Assembly: GCF_900149695.1 (NCBI RefSeq)
Contig: NZ_LT703004.1
Location: 496,001 to 560,000 of the forward strand
Length of the DNA: 64,000 bases
Source of the DNA: Anderseniella sp. Alg231-50
Lineage (GTDB): Bacteria > Pseudomonadota > Alphaproteobacteria > Rhizobiales > Aestuariivirgaceae
Direction of reading: 5' to 3'
In this document: piece after piece, positions 17,703 through 27,048 of the stretch
Layout: each line of letters begins with the position of its first letter
Position numbering within the stretch: the first letter of the stretch is position 1
Made by a program: the position numbers and the translations under genes
The notes under the pieces: generated by a model
Told to the model about the DNA's origin: nothing
The model's input: the letters and a program-made list of their open reading frames with translations, nothing else
The model's database searches: none

Positions 17703-18560
17703 TCAATGCATGGCTCCTCGAATGGCTTCGGCCATTGCCCGGGCCAAGTCCGCCGGCGCGTCTTGGGCAATGAATATGGCTCGCTTCGAGACGGGCAGTG
17801 ACGGAAAACCGTGATGCTCAGTCAGCTCAGTCATGCACTCTTCAATAGTACATCTCGGCAACACTCCGACGGCAAGGCCTGCCCGGATCGCGGCCTTGAT
17901 GCTGGCAAAGCTCTCACTCGTGTAGGCCGGCTTCCACTTGCGGCCCAGACCATCCAGCGCGTCGACAGGCAGTTTCGACCACCAGCAACCACGATCGAGA
18001 ATGGCAAGAGGCACCGGCTGTGTCCTGTCGAGTTTGAGGCTTTCATGTGCGACCCATACATTGGGTTCGCTGGAAAAAACGTCGGCGGCATTCAAATCGG
18101 GTCCGGAGCAGACAGCAATATCCAGCTGGTTGGAACGAACCGCTGCTTCGAAGCCCGATGTGCAGCCTGATTGTGCGACAACCTCCACGCCGGGATGGCG
18201 CGTGGCGAACGCCACGAGCGCCCTTTCCAATATGGTATCTGCGTAATCATCCGGGATGCCAACGCGCAACCGCCCTTTCAGGGGCGGTTCAAACAGACCG
18301 CCCAAACTGTGTATTTCCGAAACTAAACCACGGGCGATCGGTTCCAGTTTCCTGCCATGTTCGGTGAGTTCCATACCTCGCGCGTGGCGCTCGAAAAGCC
18401 GCGTCGACAGGTTGTCTTCCAGTTTGCGAACCTGAACACTTATGGCTGATTGAGTTCGGCCCAGAATATCTGCAGCCTTTGTCAAATTTCCGCACTCTGC
18501 GATGACCACGAAGGTTTGCAGAAGCTCGCTGCTTGGACCAATACGTTCGCTTTTGTTCAT
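17703..18560 (-). CDS. LysR-family transcriptional regulator
   Basis: A 285-residue LysR protein with the N-terminal helix-turn-helix (IAECGNLTKAADILGRTQSAISVQVRKLEDNL) and an effector domain typical of the family. It is divergent from a TauE/SafE exporter gene with a 79-base gap, the classical arrangement for a LysR regulator and its target. A 7-base inverted repeat in that gap, right at the exporter's ribosome site, is a candidate operator. Confidence 0.86.
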   Translation of the reverse strand: MNKSERIGPSSELLQTFVVIAECGNLTKAADILGRTQSAISVQVRKLEDNLSTRLFERHARGMELTEHGRKLEPIARGLVSEIHSLGGLFEPPLKGRLRVGIPDDYADTILERALVAFATRHPGVEVVAQSGCTSGFEAAVRSNQLDIAVCSGPDLNAADVFSSEPNVWVAHESLKLDRTQPVPLAILDRGCWWSKLPVDALDGLGRKWKPAYTSESFASIKAAIRAGLAVGVLPRCTIEECMTELTEHHGFPSLPVSKRAIFIAQDAPADLARAMAEAIRGAMH

Positions 18561-18613
18561 GCCTTCTATAATAACTATTCATTTTATTTAATACAAGGCC
18601 GCACCTAGTTTCC

Positions 18614-18636
18614 TGACCTCACAACCAGCGAGGTCA
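18614..18636. promoter_or_regulatory. Inverted repeat upstream of TauE/SafE gene
   Basis: Perfect arms TGACCTC and GAGGTCA with a 9-base spacer end three bases before the exporter ATG and overlap its AGG ribosome site. Its position suggests an operator of the divergent LysR regulator or an RNA hairpin hiding the ribosome site. Confidence 0.45.
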
Positions 18637-18639
18637 TAC

Positions 18640-19404
18640 ATGTCGATTGATACAGCTTTGTTTTTGATTGGAATTGGTATTCTGGGAGGCGCCTGGAATG
18701 CCGTCGCAGGCGGTGCGACCCTCTTCACTTTTCCTGCTCTTGTTGCAGCAGGCCTGCCCCCGGTCGTGGCGAACGCTACAAATTACCTGGCGATGCTGCC
18801 ATCCAACGCAGCTGCCCTTCCAGCCTATCGACGCGAACTGGCAGGGGTCGGAGCTGCTGTCTGGCCGTTGCTGATTGTGTCGGGTGCGGGAGCCATCGCC
18901 GGCTCCCTGCTGCTCCTGGTGTCCGACCCGGCCGTGTTCGAGGCTCTGATACCGTTTCTGATTTTGGCCGCGACCGGCTTGTTTGCCTTCGGAGACAGAA
19001 TACGCCGGTGCCTCATGAAACTGTTCGAGGGACGGTCTGCAACATGGTTGCTGTACTCGGTCCTTTTCCTGTTTTCCATCTATGGAGGTTATTTCGGCGC
19101 AGGCCTCGGCATCATCATCCTGGCCATCGTTCAAATCATGGGATTTACATCGTTTCACGTGGCCAACAGCCTGAAAAACCTGCTCGCCACAAGCTTCACG
19201 ATCCTGAGCATCGTTGTCTTTGGTATTGGCGGCATCATCGCCTGGCCACAAGCTGGCGTCATGATGCTCGGCAGCAGTATCGGCGGCTACCTGGGCGGCC
19301 GCTATGCCCGGCTGGTCAACGACGCCTATCTCCGGGTTGGCGTCATCGCGTTCGGCCTCGTGCTTTCAGCAGTTTATTTCGTCAGGATGCTTGAGAATTC
19401 ATGA
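18640..19404 (+). CDS. TauE/SafE-family sulfite/organic anion exporter
   Basis: A 254-residue membrane protein with about eight hydrophobic helices. The N-terminal motif GGAWNAVAGGATLFTFPAL and the internal repeat GGYFGAGLGIIIL are the signature repeats of the TauE/SafE family, which exports small anions such as sulfite or sulfoacetate. Divergent LysR control is likely. An amidohydrolase gene follows 114 bases downstream on the same strand. The substrate is unknown. Confidence 0.86.
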   Translation: MSIDTALFLIGIGILGGAWNAVAGGATLFTFPALVAAGLPPVVANATNYLAMLPSNAAALPAYRRELAGVGAAVWPLLIVSGAGAIAGSLLLLVSDPAVFEALIPFLILAATGLFAFGDRIRRCLMKLFEGRSATWLLYSVLFLFSIYGGYFGAGLGIIILAIVQIMGFTSFHVANSLKNLLATSFTILSIVVFGIGGIIAWPQAGVMMLGSSIGGYLGGRYARLVNDAYLRVGVIAFGLVLSAVYFVRMLENS

Positions 19405-19518
19405 CAGGCTTGCAGTGCGTATTGCGTTGCGACCATCACTGAACTTGGTACGCCACGCTCCCATTTGACATCAGACGAACGGTGGTTTCAGCTTGTTGGC
19501 GTAGCAAGGGGTATCGCC

Positions 19519-20661
19519 ATGGCAATGTATGATCTGGTTCTCAAAGGCGGGCATGTTGTCGATCCCGCTCAGGCCATAGACGGACCCATGGATGTGGCCT
19601 TCCGGTCCGGCAAGGTAGCGGCAGTACAACGAGATATCGACGTGCCGGCCGGTGTCGAGACGCGCGATGTCAGCGGGCATTATGTGACACCCGGCCTGAT
19701 CGACATGCACACACATGTCTATTGGGGAGGAACTTCGCTTGGCATAGATGCCGAGGAGTACTGCAGAACAAGCGCGGTAACCACGGCAATCGATACCGGT
19801 TCCACCGGGCCTGGAAATTTCGCCGGCTTTCGAAAACATGTCATCGAGAAATCCGACGTGAGAGTCCTCGCTTATCTGCACATATCCCATGCCGGGATTT
19901 TCGGCTTTTCCAACCGCATCATGGTTGGCGAGAGTGAAGAACTGCGACTGATGGATCCGCAGACGGCTGTCGAGGTCGCACTGGCCAACCGCGACCTGAT
20001 TGTCGGCATCAAGATAAGGCTGGGGAAATGGGCGTCCGGCATTCATGGCATGGCGCCTTTTGAACATTCCATACAGGTCGCAGAAGAGACCGGACTTCCC
20101 ATGATGGTTCATATCGACGAGCCACCGCCTTCATACGGTGAAGTGGTTGAGAGACTGCGGCCCCACGATGTGCTGACCCATTGCTTCAGGCCGTTTCCAA
20201 ACACACCTGTCACGCCGGACGGAAAGGTTCGCCCGGAGGTGCTGGCTGCACGCCAGCGCGGTGTCCTGTTCGACGTCGGTCACGGCATGGGATCGTTCTC
20301 GTTCAAGGTTGCGCGCATGATGCTGGATAACGGGTTTTACCCTGACACGATCTCGTCCGACGTTCATGCATTGTGCATTAACGGTCCGGCATTTGATCAG
20401 GTAACCACCTTGTCCAAGTTTCTCAACCTCGGAATGTCGTTTCCTGAAGTCATCCGCACGACCACCGAGAACGCCGCGCGGGCCCTGTCCCGGCCGGACC
20501 TCGGCAACCTGAAACCGGGCTCGATTGGCGATGCCGCCATCCTCAGCGTGGATGACGGCAGGTTTAACTATGTCGATGTCACAGGCGAGACGCTGGCAGG
20601 TGATAAAAAGGTTAACGTTCACGGCGTTGTGCTGGCCGGCAAATGGTGGCACCCGAACTGA
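19519..20661 (+). CDS. Amidohydrolase/deacetylase-family metallohydrolase
   Basis: A 380-residue amidohydrolase-superfamily barrel enzyme. The N-terminal strand and metal site IDMHTHVYWGG, a Lys in VGIKIRLGKW that may be carboxylated, metal-binding His in MVHIDEPP and LTHCFRP, and the final Asp in SSDVHAL are all present. It resembles the EF_0837/AHA_3915 group of uncharacterised N-acyl or amide hydrolases. The start at 19519 has AAGGGG eight bases upstream; the frame extends to 19465 without support. It could share a transcript with the TauE/SafE gene. Confidence 0.83.
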   Translation: MAMYDLVLKGGHVVDPAQAIDGPMDVAFRSGKVAAVQRDIDVPAGVETRDVSGHYVTPGLIDMHTHVYWGGTSLGIDAEEYCRTSAVTTAIDTGSTGPGNFAGFRKHVIEKSDVRVLAYLHISHAGIFGFSNRIMVGESEELRLMDPQTAVEVALANRDLIVGIKIRLGKWASGIHGMAPFEHSIQVAEETGLPMMVHIDEPPPSYGEVVERLRPHDVLTHCFRPFPNTPVTPDGKVRPEVLAARQRGVLFDVGHGMGSFSFKVARMMLDNGFYPDTISSDVHALCINGPAFDQVTTLSKFLNLGMSFPEVIRTTTENAARALSRPDLGNLKPGSIGDAAILSVDDGRFNYVDVTGETLAGDKKVNVHGVVLAGKWWHPN

Positions 20662-20831
20662 ACCGGAAAACCGTATCGCAATCTTCACTGCAGGTGCAGA
20701 TTTCAGGCTTTATCCATGAAAACGTACGGAAATCCCCAATCCTGGCAAAACCGTTGCTTCTCAATATACCAATGGATGCATCTTCGCGCCCAATGTGAAA
20801 TTGACCCAACCCCCATTAGCGTAATTTTCAC

Positions 20832-20852
20832 TGTTAACACAACAGGTTAACA
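20832..20852. promoter_or_regulatory. Inverted repeat upstream of the diaminobutyrate polymer operon
   Basis: Perfect arms TGTTAAC and GTTAACA with a 7-base spacer. It is the only strong symmetric element in the 289-base gap before the operon (20662-20950), about 100 bases before the first possible start. That gap is otherwise AT-rich and holds no gene. A role in controlling the operon is inferred from position. Confidence 0.45.
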
Positions 20853-20950
20853 AAAATCTGAGTCAACTTCAGGTGGCATAGTTGTTGCTATGGAATTGGG
20901 CAGCAACCAAAGCTTAACGGCTTGTATCAAAATGAAACGGGGCTACGGCG

Positions 20951-21274
20951 ATGACTAACGGCGAACCTGCGCAAGCAGGGATCTACAAGAAGCCTGTAAA
21001 ACAGGCACAGGTGTTTATGTGTGAAGTTCGGCCATCTGTCTGGTCGGTCCGCGATGAGAGCAACACCAAGGGCGGATTGTTTCGATCAAAACTCGATGCA
21101 TTCCGGTTTGTGCATTCACAATTTTCTGACGATGCCAAGGTCATCCAGACCGGCAGCACGCCGATTGCACCTGCCACCTGCAATTCCACATCCCGCACCA
21201 AACATTCACGCAACGCTGTCGCGGACCGTCAGTGTCACCGTATCCAACGGGATATTTCACCAAGGAGATCTGCA
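20951..21274 (+). other. In-frame upstream extension with a small DUF2188-like module
   Basis: The aminotransferase frame is open for 108 codons before its preferred start. About residues 20-62 of this extension (FMCEVRPSVWSVRDESNT, GGLFRSKLDAFRFVHSQF) look like a small standalone domain of the DUF2188 kind; the remaining 45 residues look non-coding or linker-like. The ATG at 20951 has only a weak CGGGGC upstream. Either a 571-residue fusion is made, or a leader region is transcribed and the aminotransferase starts internally at 21275. I favour the internal start. Confidence 0.4.
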
Positions 21275-22666
21275 ATGAAAAACAATCAGAACACTACCCC
21301 TGCCCCGCAGGCAGATATCTTTGCGTTGAAGGAATCGTCGGTGCAGTCATACGCGCGCGCCTTCCCGCTATTGTGCAACCAGGCCAGGGGCGCAGCGATC
21401 TGGGACACCGATGGCCGCAAGTATATCGATTTCCTGGCCGGTGCCGGCTCGCTCAATTACGGGCACAACAACCCGGTGCTAAAGCAGGCGCTTGTGGATT
21501 ACATATCAAGCGATGGCATTACCCACTCGCTGGACCTGCACACCTGTGCCAAGGAAAAATTCCTGCAGTCTCTGAATGATGCAATCCTGGAACCGCTCGG
21601 ACTTGACTACAAGGTTCAGTTCACCGGACCGACGGGTACGAACGCAGTCGAGGCCGCAATCAAGATTGCCCGCAAGGTCACCGGAAGAACCACGGTGATC
21701 TCGTTCACCAACGGCTTCCACGGTGTCAGCATGGGATCTCTCGCGCTCACCGGCAACAGCCACTTCCGCGGCGCCGCCGGACTGCCGCTGCAAGGTGCTG
21801 TCTCGATGCCGTACGACAAATACCTGGGCGCGAAAACCGATACGCTCGATTACATGGAAGCCATGCTGGGCGATCCGGCCAGTGGCCTGGACCATCCTGC
21901 CGCGGTGATCGTCGAAACCGTCCAGGGTGAGGGCGGCATCAACACGGCCAGCTTCGACTGGCTGTGCCGGCTGGAGGCGATCTGCAAACGCCACAAGATC
22001 CTGCTCATCGTTGACGACATCCAGGCAGGTTGCGGGCGCACGGGCAGCTTCTTCAGCTTCACACCCGCCGGCATCGAGCCTGACATCGTGACCTTGTCCA
22101 AGTCGATATCCGGCTTTGGCCTGCCGATGGCGCTGGTGCTGCTCAAGCCGGAACACGACCAGTGGAAGCCTGCAGAGCACAACGGCACGTTCAGGGGCAA
22201 CAACCACGCCTTTGTGACAGCTGCTGCAGCACTTGATCATTACTGGGGTACGCCTGACTTCGCCGACAGCATTGCGGAAAAGAGTGCGCTTCTGGAAACC
22301 CGGCTGCAGAAGATCATGTCGCTTTACTCGCATGAGGTGGTTGAGCTTCGCGGCCGCGGCATGATGCGCGGCATTTGCTGCAAGCATGCCAAGAAGGCTG
22401 CTGCCATTACTGCGCAGGCTTACAAGAACGGCGCCATCTTTGAACGTGCCGGTTCGCATGACGAGGTCATCAAATTCCTGATGCCGTTGACGATCGAGAC
22501 CACTGAACTCAATGAAGGCCTCGACATTCTGGAAAACGCTTTCCGCGCTGTCCTTAATCCTGCTCCGTGCAGGAAGGAACGCCGTCCCGCAAAGACAGGG
22601 AATGCTTCCCTGGCAGCTGCGCAGAACAAGGCAACCATTCCATCCCTGCAGCTTGAGAATATCTGA
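21275..22666 (+). CDS. L-2,4-diaminobutyrate:2-oxoglutarate aminotransferase (EctB/Dat type)
   Basis: A class III PLP aminotransferase of 463 residues that converts aspartate semialdehyde and glutamate to L-2,4-diaminobutyrate and 2-oxoglutarate. Hallmarks of EctB/Dat are the SYARAFPLL opening, FLAGAGSLNYGHNNP, FTGPTGTNAVEAA, the VETVQGEGGIN segment, the PLP Lys in TLSKSISGFGLPMA, and the HNGTFRGNN loop. An AAGGAGAT site six bases before the ATG decides the start. No ectA or ectC is nearby. Instead, its TGA overlaps by one base the ATG of a Pls-type synthetase, so the product most likely feeds that enzyme. A 35-residue C-terminal tail beyond the fold is low in complexity. Confidence 0.88.
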   Translation: MKNNQNTTPAPQADIFALKESSVQSYARAFPLLCNQARGAAIWDTDGRKYIDFLAGAGSLNYGHNNPVLKQALVDYISSDGITHSLDLHTCAKEKFLQSLNDAILEPLGLDYKVQFTGPTGTNAVEAAIKIARKVTGRTTVISFTNGFHGVSMGSLALTGNSHFRGAAGLPLQGAVSMPYDKYLGAKTDTLDYMEAMLGDPASGLDHPAAVIVETVQGEGGINTASFDWLCRLEAICKRHKILLIVDDIQAGCGRTGSFFSFTPAGIEPDIVTLSKSISGFGLPMALVLLKPEHDQWKPAEHNGTFRGNNHAFVTAAAALDHYWGTPDFADSIAEKSALLETRLQKIMSLYSHEVVELRGRGMMRGICCKHAKKAAAITAQAYKNGAIFERAGSHDEVIKFLMPLTIETTELNEGLDILENAFRAVLNPAPCRKERRPAKTGNASLAAAQNKATIPSLQLENI

Positions 22667-25600
22667 TGACTGTTCAAGACTTACCGATGCGGACCCGGCG
22701 GCGGGTCAAACGTTCCCACAAGGACCGTAAAGCCAAATATGGTACCCCTCACCAGCAGCAACTGGCAGCTGGCGAACCCGCAACTTTCGGCGTCCCGGAA
22801 GCTTCCGGTGTTCGCTGGTCAAAGGGCGAGCGGCTGGAGGACCTCTTCGAGACCCTGTGCGACAGGCTCGCTGAGACTGGTGAAGACACCAGTCCAGCGG
22901 TCATTGCCGAGGGCATAGAGTACAGCTTCCGCGAACTGGATAACCGGGCCAACCAGGCAGCCCGTCATCTGCAGCAAAAGGGCATCAAGCCGGGCGACCG
23001 GGTCGCCCTGCTGCTGGATAAGTCGTTCAACACTTATGTTGTGCTGCTGGCGGTGCAGAAACTGCACGCCGCCTACGTGCCCCTGGACCAGAGTTTTCCC
23101 AACGAACGGATCTCCTTCATTCTTGAAGACGCAGGCGTGCGTGCGATCGTGTCTGAGAGTGCATTCAGAGAAAAACTCTCCGACCTGGCCTGCACCAAGG
23201 TGTTCATCGACGATGACGCATCACACATGGACATGCACAGCCCGGAGCGTCTCAAATCACCAAAGTCGATGCGTGCGCCGGACCAGCTGAGCTACATCAT
23301 CTATACCTCCGGCACCACCGGCCAACCCAAGGGCGTGGCCATCGACCATGCCAGCATCTGCAACTTCGTCAGGGTCGCGGCCGATACCTACGGCATCCGC
23401 AAGGGCGACCGGGTCTATCAGGGCATGACCATTGCCTTTGACTTTTCGGTCGAGGAACTGTGGGTACCGCTGATGGCCGGTGCAACGCTGGTTCCGGCCA
23501 GCCCCGGCACCAACCTCATCGGCGAAGACCTGGCGGAGTATCTCAGGGCCAACTGCGTAACGGTGATGTGCTGTGTGCCGACGCTGCTGGCCACCATCGA
23601 GAGCGACCTGCCTGACCTGCGCGTCCTGCTGTTGTCGGGCGAAGCATGCCCGCACAACCTTGTAGCGCGCTGGCACAATGAAAGCCGCAGCATCCTGAAT
23701 GCCTACGGTCCCACCGAAGCCACGGTTACCGCAACGCTGACCGAACTTTATCCCAACAAGCCGGTGACCATCGGCAAGCCGCTGCCGACCTATTCCATCG
23801 TCATTCTGGACGAGACCGGGAGCAAACTGGCTGGCCATGGCGAGACCGGTGAGATCGGCATTGCCGGCATCGGGCTGGCAAGGTGCTATCTGAACCGGGA
23901 ACAGCTGACGGCGGAGAAATTCATTCCCGACTTTGTCGGCCTGCCGGACAACCCGTCGCAACGGATCTACCGCTCCGGTGACCTTGGCCGCTTCAATGAT
24001 GACGGCGAGATTGAGTATTTCGGGCGCATCGATACCCAGGTCAAGATCCGGGGTTACAGGATTGAACTGACGGAGATCGAATCCCTGATCCTGAAGAACC
24101 CGACAGTTGCCCAGGCAGTTGTAAACCCGTTCGAAATTGCGCCGGGCCAGGTTGAGCTGGTTGCCTATTGCAGCCCCAAATGCGAACAGACAGGTATCGA
24201 CAGCGAGCAGATCATCGCGTCACTGCGTGAGCAGCTGCCACCATACATGGTACCTGCGTACATCGAACAGCTCGACGTCATCCCGATGTCGAACAGCAAC
24301 AAGGCGGACAGAAAATTCCTGCCGCCGCCCACCGGGCCACGCTGCCAGGCAGCAGGCTCGAAACAGGCGCCACGCACCGAGACCGAAAGGCTGGTTGCGT
24401 CGGCGCTGGCTGAAACCCTGAAGCTGCCGGAAGTCTCAATTGAAGACCACTTCTTTGACGACCTGGGCGCCCACTCCCTGCTGATGGCGCGTTTCTGCTC
24501 CGCCATCCGTGACAGGATAGCGGCAGCAAATGTCAGCATGCGTGACGTTTATGCCAATCCCACGGTGGAAAAACTGGCGGAGAAACTGGACGAACAGGAA
24601 GTAAAACAAGCCCCGACCCTGGAGGAATTCCGGCAGAGCGGAAAACCCCAGGTAACCCCGTCCCGGCTGCAATACACCTTTTGCGGCGCCCTGCAGCTCG
24701 CCACCTACCTGGCATTGGGCGTGGGCCTGATTGCCGCGGTTGTTTCCGGTGTGCAATGGGCCACCGGCGCAATCGACGATGCCGCCGAACTGTACCGCCG
24801 GGTATTTCTGTGTGTGCTTGGTTTTGGCGCCGCTTCAGTCTTCATCCCGGTTGTCGCGAAATGGCTTCTGGTCTGGCGCTGGAAGTCCAGCTCCATCCGG
24901 ATATGGAGCCTGAACTATTTCCGCTTCTGGTTCGTCAAACTGCTGTTTGACCTGTCACCGGCTCATCTGTTTGCCGGAACGCCTCTGTACAATATGTGGC
25001 TGCGCCTGCTCGGCGCACGGATTGGACGGCATGCCGTCATCCTGTCGAAAGCTCCGGTGACAACCGACCTGTTCAGCGTCGGTACCGGCAGCATCATCCG
25101 TGAAAACACCATGACGCAGGGCTATCGCGCCCTCAACAACGTCATAGAAACCGGGCCGATATCAATTGGCGCTGATGCCTATGTCGGCACCGGCAGCCAT
25201 CTGGATATTGACACCGTCATCGCAGGTGGTGGTCAGCTTGCACACGCGTCTACCCTGCAGAAAGGCCAGAAGATCGAAACAGGCAAGCGCTGTCATGGTA
25301 CGCCTGCTGAGGAAACCCTGACCAATTTCAACGCCGTGGAACCCATGCGGTGTTCCAGCCTGCGGCGCTGGAGCTATGCCGGACTGGTCGCGGCAGCCAG
25401 CCTGCTGCTGGCTCCGATACCGATCGTGATTATGATCGTTTGTTATTTCATCCTGCACTCGTATTCCGGTGCGCAAGGCCTGAACTATGACAGTCTGCCC
25501 AGTGTGGTCCTGGCGCTCGCGCCGACGGGGTTGTGGGTGTCCTTCCTGGTATACTCCGGCATTCTCATGGCGGGATACGTGTTCCTGCGTGTGGTTCCGC

Positions 25601-27048
25601 CGCTCCTGAACTGTTTCCTGGGTACCAAGCGCACCTACGTACTCTTCGGTTTTCACTATATAGTGCAGCGGCTTGTGCAACTGTCGACAAACTGGGGATA
25701 CCTGAACCTGTTGTTCGGAGACAGCTCCTGCATCACCAAGTACCTGGAACTTGTCGGTTGGAAGATAGCACCCGGCAAGCAGACCGGATCGAACTTCGGC
25801 CTCGACCAGGTGCACGACAACCCTCACCTGTGCCATGTCGGCGCAAACAGCATGGTGTCGGACGGCATCGCCATGTCGAACATGGAAACGTCGGCAACTT
25901 CGTTCACGCTGGCAGAGGTAAGAATTGGTGCCGACAACTATCTCGGCAACGCCATCGTCATGCCGTCTGGCAGCAGAACCGGCGACAATGTACTGATCGG
26001 CACCAAGACCATGGTACCCATTGACGGGCCGTTGCGCGAAAACACCGGCCTGCTCGGATCGCCTGCCTTTGAAGTCCCGCGCGCAACCAGGCTGGACAGC
26101 CAGAATGCCGCAACTGATGATCCGGATGTGCTGCGCCGCAATGTGGCCCGCAAGAACAGGTTCAACATGGTTTCCATCGGCTCCGTGTTCATGGCCCACT
26201 GGTTTGTGTCCTTCGTTGCCGTGTTCACGATGTTTGTCGCGATCCAGTACTATGATCGCTACGCGATGGGCGCCATTCTCGCGGGCAGCTTTGTGGTGAT
26301 CGCATTCACTGTCGCGTACTTCACGTTGCTGGAACGGGCAAGCCTGGGCTTTGACCGCCTGCAGGCACGCACCGTGAACATGTATGACCCCTACTTCCTG
26401 TTTCACGAGCGGCACTGGAAATTCTGCGGTCATCCGCTGAACATGCTGTTCCACGGCACCCCGTTCCGCAACCTGATGTCGCGGGCGCTTGGCGTGCGTG
26501 TCGGCAAGATGGTATTCGACGACGGCGCCTACCTGTACGACAAGACGCTGCTGCACATCGGAGACTACAGCAACCTGAACAAGGCCTGCATCGTGCAAGC
26601 ACACTCGCTGGAAGAAGGCCTGTTCAAGTCCGATGCCGTGCGCATCGGCAGCGGATGCACCATCGGTGCGGATGCCTTCGTGCACTACGGTGTCGAAATG
26701 GGCGATCGCTCGACCCTGGCACCCAACGCCTTCCTGATGAAGGGCGAAGTGGTGCCGGCCGGGCAGACATGGCAGGGCAATCCGGCCAGCATGGATACGG
26801 CACACCGAAGCGCAACTTCAACAGCAGTCGCCAGGCCCGTGAGCAGGCCTGACCTGACCGGCAGGCGCACGGCCCAAAGCGGTCGCAAAGACCGGGCTAT
26901 GCCATGGAGGCAACCATCGCAAACCTATCCTGCGACAACTGAAACTCCGCAGAACAGTCGCGAACTGATGCAGAGGCGAGCCATTGTCGGAAAAATCATG
27001 GCCCCGGTGCAAACGAGCAGGATGTTCAATGACCACGGACATGGATGA
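22666..27048 (+). CDS. Pls-type polyamino-acid synthetase (single-module membrane NRPS), likely poly-diaminobutyrate
   Basis: A 1460-residue homopolymer synthetase with the full architecture of Streptomyces epsilon-poly-lysine synthetase. The adenylation domain (about 55-555) has IIYTSGTTGQPKG at 211-223, FDFSVEELW at 258-266, NAYGPTEAT, YRSGDLGRF and catalytic K546. The thiolation domain has Ser604 in LGAHSL. Three C-like, left-handed-helix-like domains (about 775-880, 1000-1130, 1250-1372) are separated by three pairs of membrane helices (near 678-697/713-736, 904-930/945-978, 1171-1195/1202-1222). No thioesterase is present, as expected for Pls. An 85-residue polar tail is extra. Coupling to a diaminobutyrate aminotransferase points to L-Dab as monomer; an acidic residue, E263, aligns with a substrate-pocket position. 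Monomer and linkage are inferred. Confidence 0.88.
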   Translation: MTVQDLPMRTRRRVKRSHKDRKAKYGTPHQQQLAAGEPATFGVPEASGVRWSKGERLEDLFETLCDRLAETGEDTSPAVIAEGIEYSFRELDNRANQAARHLQQKGIKPGDRVALLLDKSFNTYVVLLAVQKLHAAYVPLDQSFPNERISFILEDAGVRAIVSESAFREKLSDLACTKVFIDDDASHMDMHSPERLKSPKSMRAPDQLSYIIYTSGTTGQPKGVAIDHASICNFVRVAADTYGIRKGDRVYQGMTIAFDFSVEELWVPLMAGATLVPASPGTNLIGEDLAEYLRANCVTVMCCVPTLLATIESDLPDLRVLLLSGEACPHNLVARWHNESRSILNAYGPTEATVTATLTELYPNKPVTIGKPLPTYSIVILDETGSKLAGHGETGEIGIAGIGLARCYLNREQLTAEKFIPDFVGLPDNPSQRIYRSGDLGRFNDDGEIEYFGRIDTQVKIRGYRIELTEIESLILKNPTVAQAVVNPFEIAPGQVELVAYCSPKCEQTGIDSEQIIASLREQLPPYMVPAYIEQLDVIPMSNSNKADRKFLPPPTGPRCQAAGSKQAPRTETERLVASALAETLKLPEVSIEDHFFDDLGAHSLLMARFCSAIRDRIAAANVSMRDVYANPTVEKLAEKLDEQEVKQAPTLEEFRQSGKPQVTPSRLQYTFCGALQLATYLALGVGLIAAVVSGVQWATGAIDDAAELYRRVFLCVLGFGAASVFIPVVAKWLLVWRWKSSSIRIWSLNYFRFWFVKLLFDLSPAHLFAGTPLYNMWLRLLGARIGRHAVILSKAPVTTDLFSVGTGSIIRENTMTQGYRALNNVIETGPISIGADAYVGTGSHLDIDTVIAGGGQLAHASTLQKGQKIETGKRCHGTPAEETLTNFNAVEPMRCSSLRRWSYAGLVAAASLLLAPIPIVIMIVCYFILHSYSGAQGLNYDSLPSVVLALAPTGLWVSFLVYSGILMAGYVFLRVVPPLLNCFLGTKRTYVLFGFHYIVQRLVQLSTNWGYLNLLFGDSSCITKYLELVGWKIAPGKQTGSNFGLDQVHDNPHLCHVGANSMVSDGIAMSNMETSATSFTLAEVRIGADNYLGNAIVMPSGSRTGDNVLIGTKTMVPIDGPLRENTGLLGSPAFEVPRATRLDSQNAATDDPDVLRRNVARKNRFNMVSIGSVFMAHWFVSFVAVFTMFVAIQYYDRYAMGAILAGSFVVIAFTVAYFTLLERASLGFDRLQARTVNMYDPYFLFHERHWKFCGHPLNMLFHGTPFRNLMSRALGVRVGKMVFDDGAYLYDKTLLHIGDYSNLNKACIVQAHSLEEGLFKSDAVRIGSGCTIGADAFVHYGVEMGDRSTLAPNAFLMKGEVVPAGQTWQGNPASMDTAHRSATSTAVARPVSRPDLTGRRTAQSGRKDRAMPWRQPSQTYPATTETPQNSRELMQRRAIVGKIMAPVQTSRMFNDHGHG

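Noticed and set aside
21275-22666. Part of an ectoine operon
   Set aside because: No ectA, ectC or ectD lies on either side; the gene is coupled to a polyamino-acid synthetase instead.
25162-26805. 547-codon open frame antisense to the Pls-type synthetase
   Set aside because: It is a shadow of a GC-rich coding region: no ribosome site, His/Gly/Arg-biased composition and no domain, while the plus strand carries clear NRPS and acyltransferase-like motifs.
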